Origin: Corella eumyota
Taxonomy: Eukaryota; Chordata; Ascidiacea; Phlebobranchia; Corellidae
Assembly: GCA_963082875.1 (NCBI GenBank)
Contig: OY720100.1
Location: 16,454,591-16,518,590, forward strand
Length of the DNA: 64,000 nt
Direction: 5' to 3'
In this document: positions 24,106-34,800 of the stretch, piece by piece
How the letters are laid out: the number at the start of each line of letters is the position of its first letter
Numbering within the stretch: the stretch's first letter is position 1
The notes under the pieces: model-generated
What the model was told of the DNA's origin: nothing
What the model saw: the letters and a program-made list of their open reading frames with translations, nothing else
Database searches by the model: none
Program-made: the position numbers and the translations under genes

Positions 24106-27100
24106 ATGAATGTAAGTTTGGCTAAAATGTGTAGTCTTATATGTAAGAATATAGTCAATAACTTTTAATTAAAATATGGCAAAAAAAAAAAGGTATTATA
24201 ATTTTTTTTATATAATTTTTTTTTAAATTATAATTTAAAAGCGTATTTATTTTTTAAATTTTTACAAATTCCTTTTATGAAAAAAAACTCTGTTTAAAAG
24301 GATTTTATTTACAATTATCTTTTTTGTTTCTAGGGGCAACAACTAGATTGCGCGCTTGACTTAATGCGAAGATTACCCCCACAACAGGTGGAGAAAAATT
24401 TGTCGGACATTATTGACCTTGTTCCTGACCTCTGTGAAGAGTTACTTGCCTCGATTGATCAACCGTTAAGAATTATTCGGTGCCAGGCAACTGGGAAAGA
24501 CTTTTTGGTTTGTGATTACAACAGAGATGGAGATTCTTACAGGTTTCGAATATTTGTTGTTTAAATTTAGTTAGTGCATTTCTGGCATGTTAACTCAGTT
24601 GTAATTTACATATAATAAAGATAAGGTGGTAGTGTATAAGATAAGGTGATAGTGTACAGGTTTCGAATATTTGTTTTTTAGTTTGTAACAGTAAATTTGT
24701 GTTTACATAGTTGTTTTTTACATATAATGAAGATAACTGGATAGTATAAATGTACATGTGTGGCCAATTTTTAGGCTTACAAAATAAATAAAACTTCCAT
24801 CTGTAAATGAGTAAATAATGGGTAAATTTTTACAAGCAAAGCTTGGTTTTACATTTAGTCTTTATTACAACAATTAAAATGCTGTTTGTAGGGCCATTGC
24901 CTAGTATATTGCAATAAAAAGATCAATATTTTTAAACTTTTTACTTTAATTGTACCTCAAGCCTTTGACATTAATTAATTTTTAAAACAAATATATTTTG
25001 TTGCTTGAAATAGTTTACATAGTACTGTTGGTATTTAACTAAATAAATAACAAAATTTAGATCACCTTGGAGTAACACATACTACCCAGCTTTATCTGAT
25101 GGAGCAAAACCTTCGGATAGTTTAAGGGAGTTAGAAAATGCATTTAATCATGCATTCGATCTTTATCGTGAAATGTAAGTATAAGTACTGTATAATTTCG
25201 GACTTTAATTCTTTTAATAGGTTTTTAAACCAACTATCTTACGGTGCAAGAGTAAAAGAGCATTATAACATAATGTCTCAGATGTTACTTTAACTGCTTT
25301 TATGTTGTAGCAGCTTTAGATGGAATAATAATAATTTAAATCATAAAAGTCACTAAGTTAGGCTTATAAAGTCAGCCTTTACTAGAATATATTAATATTT
25401 ATTAATCTACCAAAGAATTGGTATAAAAAGTTACACATTTTCACAACTTTTAAATTGTGTTTCAGGTATTTTGAGGGGGGTATTTCATCTGTCTACCTAT
25501 GGGACCTTGACCATGGATTTGCTGGAGCAATTCTTATAAGAAAAGCTGGTGATCCCGACCCTTCAGCAACTATCAAAGGAAGCTGGGATTCAATTCATGT
25601 TATTGAAGTCCAGGTGATTATTTTAATATGAAAAGTTTATAACATTATAACTACATTAGCATAAGAGGTTTTTTTAAATAAAGTCTTTTTAAATGTGATT
25701 GTTAAGTATGGGTTATGAACTTTTTCTACGCAATTTAAATTGTATGGGTTACTGAGATTGAATAAAACTTTTTTATAGTCATTTTTCAATACACACAAAT
25801 AACACAATACCGAAAAAATTATAATCTGTTTCTCATCTTTTATTAAATATATTATAGAGCTTAAAACTTCAATGTTTTTATTAAAATAATTCTTTATAAA
25901 CAAAAATTATATATACATATACAAATACCCTGAATAATCTAAGTTTATTTTACTTTATACTAAAGGAAATCTGATAATTTAACATTTTTATTTAACTAAG
26001 TCCAGTTGTATTATTCCTTTTAATGTTGTGTTTTCTAAATGTTATTAAAGAACTGGTATAATGGTTAACAATATATTAAATGTACAGGAAAAGTCAGGTG
26101 GTAGAAATGCTCATTATAAATTGACCTCCACTGTAATGTTGTGGCTTCAAACTAAAAAGACTGGATCGGGGACAATGAACTTGGGTGGCAGTCTCACTAG
26201 ACAGGTAACCATAAAAATTAGGTTTAAAATTTTGTAATACAAACATTTAAATAATATAACATATAGTTATTGCATAATACCTTTAGAATGATTTTTTTTG
26301 TGTGTTTGTTGTAATTTATTATAGCTGTGTATTATATTTAAAAGAATTTGCAAAAGTTTTAGGAAGTAATAATTTATAAAACTTTGATTTTACAATTTCT
26401 TAAACATAGTTATCTTAAAAAAATTTAGAATCAATCTTTTGTTTTTAAAATGTGTATTATATATATTTTTTACCTTATGATTTTAATTTATTATAAATCT
26501 GTAATTAACTTTTTGTGTTTCAGTGTGAAAAAGACTTGAATCTAGCGAAGGAAAGTTCCCATGTGGCCAATGTAGGAAGATTAGTAGAAGACATGGAAAA
26601 TAAAATGAGGAATACTTTAAACGAGATCTACTTCGGGAAGACCAGGGACATTATACATGACCTACGGTAATACTTTGTTTTATTTAATCAAATTTAAACA
26701 AAATTTTATGTCTTTATGAGATAATCTTTTTTTCTAGATTTTTACTCTTTTTTTTAAAGTCATCTTACTTGCTTTATATACTCTCATTTATTTTTTTACT
26801 TCTGTTAAATTTTCTATCTTACCTATTCTTTTCTCTTTAGTTTACAGTTCCCTTTTGAAAATACCAAACAATTTCAACCTTCTTTTAATGAACAACTCTC
26901 TGCTGAGCTTTCTAAATCTGAACTTGAATAAACTTTTCAACTTCCTTAAACTCTTGTATTACTCACTCACATATATAGTTTGTTTCCTCACAATTAAAAC
27001 AATGTTTTAACCCACAGATCATTTTGTTCATTTTTTTCTATGTATTATACAATCTTTAATACAATTCTTCTTAAAAACTGTCTTTTCTTTGTGCTTATAC

Positions 27101-27584
27101 TTTCTTTTCTATCCTAAAAAAATACTGATATGCTAAGGGTGTCTAGGTTTTTATGTTGTTTTTGAATCGTAACTAAATTAAACTGTTTGTTACGCTAAAA
27201 TAACACAAACGATTTCTTTTTATGGTAAGTTTTAACTTTTTAATTTCCAATGTAGCTACCATGACTTGAACTTAAGTTGCCCTTGTCAGTTTAGAATATT
27301 ATTAACCTGTAGGTGGGTTGTTGGTATTGGTAAGCACTATAAGCACCTTTTCCAAGGATGTTGAAACAATAAAGGAATAAGTCTCCAATGTAACTTAAAA
27401 ATAAATATTTTTTCTTATGTAATATTTGAATAAAATTGTAATATGGTAATAAAAAATAGGGATGTTGAATAAAATTTTAATTCCATTATTTTAACATTTT
27501 TTCAGATCTATTATTCCAATTTCTGACTTGGACAACCAAAAAAGAATTGCTGAAGAGTTGCGTGCTAAGATGGCTAAAAATTAA
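24106..27584 (+). CDS. CAPZB: F-actin-capping protein subunit beta
   Basis: Seven coding exons: 24106-24111 (only Met-Asn), 24334-24542, 25061-25174, 25466-25613, 26088-26204, 26524-26666, 27506-27584 (TAA); 271 aa. It is nearly collinear with vertebrate [109 protein letters not shown]-like [12 protein letters not shown] and [12 protein letters not shown]. The C-terminus [23 protein letters not shown] corresponds to the beta tentacle, shorter than in vertebrate beta-2. The protein pairs with CAPZA to cap barbed ends of actin filaments. The phase and placement of the first intron, after two residues, leave a minimal first coding exon. An alternative 3' exon is proposed at 26841-26931. A decayed SINE lies in the last intron. 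Confidence 0.97.
24538..24770. repeat. Tandem duplication of a CAPZB splice donor and its intron start
   Basis: ACAGGTTTCGAATATTTGTT at the exon 2 end recurs about 118 bp downstream inside the intron, and the following sequence (TTTACATATAATRAAGATAA) recurs too. Two units; the second carries an unused-looking GT donor. Confidence 0.7.
26841..26931 (+). CDS. CAPZB: Candidate alternative last exon of CAPZB
   Basis: Inside the last CAPZB intron a long pyrimidine tract ends TTCTCTTTAG. The following 91 bp continue the reading frame of exon 6 (phase 2) for 29 more codons and then stop (TAA 26929-26931). The frame would give the tail [20 protein letters not shown] followed by AELSKSELE instead of the usual one, for a 275-residue isoform. 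Vertebrate CAPZB also makes two C-terminal isoforms (beta-1, beta-2) by including or skipping an exon ahead of the common last exon, so the arrangement is plausible. AATAAA overlaps the stop. No transcript evidence is available here; it may be chance. Confidence 0.45.
27245..27395 (-). repeat. Decayed SINE family S1 fragment
   Basis: CTTGAACTTAAGTTGCCCTTGTCAGTTTAGAATATTAT and AAGCACTATAAGCACCTT retain the order of the S1 body. Head and tail are lost. In the last CAPZB intron. Confidence 0.4.
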
Positions 27585-28596
27585 ACACTTTTTCCTTTAT
27601 TTTAACTCATATATAAAAGACCAGTGTTTCCAGATATATCTGTACTTTTTTTGGAAATAATTGGCAACCCTTCGATTCTAATCAATTCTTAAATTGTCTT
27701 TTTTTTAACTCTTAATCTTAATATATATAGAAAAGGAAATTTTTGCAATAATTAAAGTTCCTAGTAGTTTGATGGCATTTAATTTAAGTCTTCTTATATT
27801 TCGTGATTATAATTTCATAAGTTTCATTAATTAGGATTCACAAATTTAGGTGCGTATCATTTTATTGCTTCAACTTTTCTTCTTTTTTTTTAAAATGACT
27901 TTTTGGCTTCCATTAACATTTAAATTAGTTTTAATTTAATGTTAAAAAATATATTTAATCAACCCAAAATCATATTAAATTATAATTGAGATTGTATTAC
28001 TTTTGCTTTGTTAAAAATGAACACGTGATATTAAACAGATTATAAATCATAAAATTGATTGTTTTTTTTAATCTTATTATTACGAAAATTAAATAAGTTT
28101 TTAGCTAGCCTGTTCTAGTTTTGAATAGGTTATACTACAGGGTTATGGCTTTATATATTATAATATATACATTGGATAGCTTTATATACAACAGATTTTA
28201 TGTATAGTAGGTCCTTGCGTTTTTTAAATTGCTTAGGCAAGATTCGAACTGAGAGCCTTGTAATTAAAAAATAACTTTTAAATAGAGAACTATTTTTATT
28301 TAGCCTAATACATGTTAATATACATTTTAATGGCTTTTGGTTTATAAGAAATTTTATGTTTTTATTTTTAAGGTTAACAACGTTTTTGAGGATAACCAAG
28401 AAATTATACGCTTTGGTGACCTCAAAAGTTTGTTATTGTTTGTGGTCAGTGTAGCGTGAAATTTCAGTGTCATTCAAAAATGAAAATTTTTAATTTTTGT
28501 ACAATTTTTGTTTTGTCTTAGATATTTGGATATTTTTCAACAAAAAATAAGTAATTTGTTACAAAAATTAGAAACGTTAATCTATTTTCAACAAAA
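27585..28596. other. Intergenic between CAPZB and the coiled-coil gene
   Basis: About 1 kb between two genes on the same strand, too long for a tunicate-style operon junction. It is AT-rich with no coding exon. Possible ATTAAA poly(A) signal for CAPZB near 27752. Confidence 0.5.
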
Positions 28597-31500
28597 ATGA
28601 GCTCGTTGGGCTCTAGTGGAGATGCTGTAAAGGTAAGAATATCGTTTTTCTGCCAATTTTTTTGTCTTATTTTTAACATGCAAACAACTTTAACGTTCGT
28701 TGTAGTAATTAAAACATCTGACTTTAAACATGATGTTATTGGTTTAATTCCTAATGCTTACATATTAAACTGCCCATAAGCTGTTAATGAAGGCACTATA
28801 AAAATGATATAAACTTCGGTTGAGCCAAAACTTTGTTACATCGAGGATAAAAATATTTTTAAAAAAACTTTAAAAGATTTGCAAACATCTAAAAATAAAA
28901 ACTTTAATTAAATTTATGTTTTAGCTGATGCAGAAAAGATTGGCTGGTGCTGAAAATGACACAAAAGATTTAGCAAAAATGTTGGTTGACTTAGGAATAA
29001 CTCCTTCAACTCAAGTTCAATCACCTGATTTGTAAGTATATTGTACAAAAACTGTGTGGTGAAGTACAGTAATTAAGGTTTATTGTGAAATTGCATAAAA
29101 TTTGGGTTTGGTGACCATGCCATAACATACTTAAAATCTTTATGTAAACATTAATACTTTTGGCATGTTTTAAATCATTAAATTGTTTTTGTCATTTTTT
29201 CCCGTCGCATTGTTGTAATATTAATTGTATATCGTATTTATTATTTACTTTTATCAGAGTGCAAAAAACCAAAATTAAAGAAAACGTTTTTTGCCATAAA
29301 GCAAAAAATAAGGTTTTAGGTTTTATACCAACTATAACTGTAGCTATGCTATTACATTCTTAAGTTAAAAATTATCTGTTTAACAATGAAATTTGTTGTA
29401 TATCAATTAAGTTTTAAAGAACCGAGACAATTTATTCTAATTAGGTTTTGTTGTTACAGAAGTTCCTTAAATTCTTCGCCCGATTTAATTGGTTTGGAAA
29501 CCTTAAACAAGAATTTTCAAGGTTCAAATTTGATTTTAGCTCTTTTGTGAAAACCTGTACAAGTTGTAGTTTAAAATTTTTAACATGTTTTATTTATTAG
29601 TAATTAATATCTAAAAGCATTTGTTGTTTAACTATTTTTAGGAACTTCTAACCGTAAAGAGAAAAATGTTCATTTTCAAGATGATAAACTTTCTTCAATA
29701 TTAAAGAAACCAATCCAACCTTTAAAAGTCAATCTGGTAAAAAATTATTAAATGAACTTTTGGCTTAACAGCCATGAACCTGTTTAATTATACTGTAATC
29801 TGTAGGTTAAAAACTGGTATTACCATTTTTATGCTATAAGTCGAATTTCGACACTTTTTTACCTAACTTTAAAATGATTTTTTCCAGAACACAAATCCTA
29901 AAGAACAAACCTCACAATACAATAACCTTGTAAAAAGATTATGTAAAACAGAGAGTGTGATTCAATCACTGAAACTAAGTCTTTGTGCGATTCAAACTTC
30001 TAATGAGGCTGCTAGCAAAGATAAAGATATTGTTATCGAAAAGTAATTATATTTGTAACTTCTTATTTTTTAAACTAACAATTTATTTGCTGTATTAACG
30101 CTATGAATAAGCATAATTGTTTTTAAGCATTCGATATTGTGCCAAATTATGTTAACTTTGTATATTAAAAAATTCTTTTTTTACAGATTAAAAGAGGAGA
30201 TAAATGCTCATGACATCACAATAAAGAAACAAGGGGAAAGGATTAGTGACGAGCAACATCGAAATAATGAAGTAAATGAGAGATACAAAGAAGCTGAGAG
30301 ACAAGTTAAAGATTTACAGCAACAACTACAACTTGCTTCACAGGTTTTTGAAACTTTTTAATTTTTTTTTTGTTTAAGACTATAGGTTCTGAAATTTTAT
30401 TGGGAAAGGGTGTGCTGTTGTGACGTGTTGTGCTATCTGTAAACGCCGGGCTCAAGAGCAAAAAGGGAGATTGGTGAAGCTTAAACCAGAAATCTTTTGG
30501 TCTCATAGTCCAATGCCATGACCAATATGCCACACTACCAAAAAAAATTTAAAATTTAAAACGTTTATGTTTGTAAAATATAAGAAAAAAAAGTCTTAGA
30601 GGTATTTTATATTATTTTGCATTTGCTGTTTATTTTTTTCGACTGTTTGTAAAAAAACCTTTAGAAAAGCCAAGACCAACTCTCCATTGAAGAAAAGATA
30701 CGCGGGAAATATTCCCGCAAGATAGAGGAAGTAAAGCAGGAAGTAGAGCGCGAGAAAGAAGTAAGGATAGCAATTGAAGATTCACATTTAAGTTTGTTAT
30801 CCAGGGTGCAAGATATGGAAAATGAACTCCAAGATGGACGTTTAAAGGTAAACTCTTTGTGTTTCTCTTTTTTGTTAAATTTCGCAAGTACTAGTTGCTT
30901 AAATATCAATTGTATTTAATTAAACTGTATTGTTAGTTTATAGTTTAGTATTTTACAAAGTCACACATAATCTTTCACAAACTTGTACCTCTAATATTGT
31001 TTTGATTGACATTTTAAACACTTAAAAGCCACGAAATTTGCAATAAGGCAAAGAAAAAACCAACAACATTAAGCAACTCTACAAACATGTGAAGTAAACA
31101 ATTTGTTGCATAAAATACTGTTTATCACTATCTAAGTCTAAAGGAAAGACAGGGAGGGAGGGAAGCATTAAAAAGAGGAAAGAAGGGGGTTTAAGGGAAA
31201 GTGTTTGCAGTTATTTTTAATAAGCAGCATAAATTGTCAATGCTAAAAGGCATTAATGAAACATTGATTTCCGCTGCTAACTAAAAATGACTGCAAAATT
31301 CTACCCTTGAGCCCCTTCTTCCCTTATTCTCTCATTTTAGGGCTACGCTCTCTCTCTTCTCACACCCTCTTTTTAGTATTGCCTGAATAAATCTAAATAT
31401 AAATTAAACTAAATTTCCAAATCAACAGGTTGATACATTGATGGCAGACAACAGAATGTTGACAGAATTAAACAATCAACTGAATCAACAATCAACAAAT

Positions 31501-31770
31501 TGGAATCAACAAGCAAGTGAACTCAACAAAACTCTCAACAAGTTGAAGCTGGAAATTGAGGACAAGGAAGAAGCCATTAAAAGGTTTCTAAACTTTAAAG
31601 AATAAAACTTAAGATTTTTTGCATAATTTTGATATTTATTTAAACTAGTACATTTTCCTTTCTATGGCCAGAAATTGTAATATGGTCGCAACTCTTAACT
31701 GATAAGTACCCGAGATAACACCACAAACATTTTTTTTTAATAATTTTTCAGGCCTATAGATTGGACATGT

Positions 31771-31805
<35 letters not shown>

Positions 31806-34800
31806 TACTGTCCACTAAGTTCTATTATAAATACTAGGCACAAGGTGCAAGTAACATTTTCCTCCAATAATTTTTGCTTGCACTACAAACAGCAGTTTTA
31901 ATTATTATTAAGGCTTATAAATTTAACATGCTAATAAATATATGTAAATTTGACTGAACTTCATTTGATGTAGATCATACACTTTTGTAAAACCTTTATT
32001 TAATCAGGTTAATCAATGAGCAACATAGTAACAATGTGGAACATTCAACAATGGCTTTTAAACAAGAAACAATTAGTAATGAATTAAAACAATGCAATGT
32101 TATTCTAGAAGCACAAAAGGTAATAAAAAAAATTAAATTTTTTTGTAAATTAGTAAAAAATTTATATATTTTAATTTGGTCTAATGAAGTATTTTGTACC
32201 AATATTTCTTCAAGGCTTCTTTTACACAACTTGAAAATGAAAATTCAGATTTAAAACATCAACTCAACGAAGAAAAAAGAAAATGTTCCCTTTTAGAAGA
32301 AGAGAGAGGAAAAAGTGAGAGAAATGAAAGTGAGAGAAGGTTAGAAGAAAAAAAATGGAAGGAAGAGAAGGAAGAAAAAATGAAAAAGGAAATCAAGAAA
32401 GTAAATATGAAATTTTTTTTTTGATCTTTGTAGTTTAACAAAAACCGTAAAATTTAAAAAAAAAAGTTATAATATTTTTTTTTGCAATAAAAACAGGATC
32501 AAAAATTACTTTATATTTAGGCGATATCTTCAGAAAAACAACGGTCAATGGAACTTGAAAATAGAGTTAATTTGTTGGAGAATTGCATCAAAGCTCAGGA
32601 GAAAGTGGTTCGAGAAAAAGATGAAAATTTGGAAGAAATTCAAAAAGAAAACGACCAGAAGTTATTTGAAGAAAGAAAGGTTGTAACCGAAATGTGTTAT
32701 GTTTAATATTAGTATATCACATATTTCTAATAATGCCAAAGCCACAGGTTCGATTCCCACTGCTGACTTGTCACTGCATTCTCAAGTTAGGCATTTTCAG
32801 TACTACATGGCAAACTAAATAAAAAATTGGCAGGTTAAAAATCAGCAAATTTATCAGATCCCTTAAATGTTAAATAATAATGCCAAATAAAAAATAAAGT
32901 CACTTTGCTTATCACAGTTTATTTAAAAATTTTTAAGTTGTTGACATGTTTCTTTAATAAGTAAATTTTGTTGTAGAAAACTGACACAGCAACCAAGGAA
33001 AGAGATCAAGCCAATAAATCTCGTGATAATTTGATGAAAGACTTGAACAGAGCTAACATAGATGGAGATAGAGATAAGGAATATTTACAACAACAATTTG
33101 AAGAATTAAGAGTAAATATAAGTTAATTGTATATGTGTGTAAGGGAGTAGCTTACACAGAATTTCTGATATTCAAACTGCTCTAAGTACAAATGCACTAT
33201 TGGATCACCTGTACTTTATGGTCCTTGCTATTTTTCTCTTGTACTTTTAATTTAAAAAAAAGAGACTGTAAAGTACAAGCAATACATATTTACATATAAT
33301 ATATCACACACATTGCTCTAACTCTGACCAGCAGCATGGTTAGGTGGTCAAAACACTTGGCTTTACTACATAAGGTCCTGGTTCATTCGGCACTGCTCTC
33401 ATGCTGTAACACTCTTGAGTAAGGCTCTATAAACGGTATAAACTTCTGTTGGGCGAGCACATAATCAGCAGCTTAATTATCGTGAATTTACAATGCAAAA
33501 GTCAACTTAAGACGGGGTTAGGGTAACAGATGTTACTCTTTGTTTAGATCGTGAAATCGATCTTCTAACATTTCGAATAAATAAATGTAAAAAAACTTTA
33601 ATTTTAAAGTGTTTAAGGCTTTTTAATATACTTCAGTCTACTCTAGTACTAATGACAACATTAATATTTTAGTTGGATCTTGAGGTTTCAGCTAAAGAAA
33701 AATCTCAACTCACCGATGAAAATAAAAGATTATTGGATCGAGTGGCATCCTTGCAACAACAAGAAGATAACTATAAGAAAGCAAGGGATCAAATTAATTT
33801 GGTGAATCAGTCAAAATCTCAACTGTCTTATGAGAATGGAAGATTACAGGTAAAAATTTTAAATTTATGAAAAATTTTGGAGGCTAAATTTTACAACTAA
33901 TTAAGGAAAACTTTTTCAGTTTTTTTTTTTTTGAGTTTTAACAGCGGTGTCAAATTTTTTTTTTTTTTTAGACCCGTGTTGAGCAATTAGAAGGAGAATT
34001 AAGAGAACTGGCAACATCACAATCCCAACTATTACAATATAGAGCAACTAACAAAGCCTTAGAACAAAAATATTCACAACTTACAACTGAGCTCGCTAAC
34101 TTAAGAGTAAATGAAACTAGGAATGATGCTTATATTAAAAAGGTTAGTTAGTGAATGATGTTTACAAAATAACGTGGTTTTCTGGACCTAAAGTCTTGTG
34201 TTTGATTCTTATTGCAAACATGCTATATTAGTCTTTATTATAGCTGCTTTTGGTAGGACAATACTAGTAAACTATAGCTTTAATAATAAAAGTGTGCTTT
34301 ATATTTTTAAGAATAAAAAAATTAAAATCTTCAATATTTTTAAATTTCAGCTTGAAAGTGGAATGCAGTTGAAAGAATCAGATTTTAATCTTGCAATCCA
34401 AAGCAGAGATGAAGCAGTTGGTGATAAACAAACCGCATTAGCACAACTTGAACTAATTAAGGTAATTATCTTACTTCATCTTACTTAATTTGATTATTAA
34501 CAAAACTGATTATTTTATGATAACTTATTGCAATTTCCCATTTAAGATTGGGTTTTTAGGTTTAATTCCAACTGAAGGTAATCTTAAAAACATTACATTT
34601 TTGAGTTTGTTTTCCAGAACCAAAAAAAAATTGAAATCTTTTTCTAATTTACTTAATTTAAATATTAATAGAAAATGCAATTATTGTATGATCTCTTGCA
34701 ATTTTTAATATTTAAATGCTAGCTCAAAGTTTTAGGTTCGATTCCAACTGAAAATATTCTTAAAAACATTTATTTGTAAAATTTTATTTGTAAATTTTTT

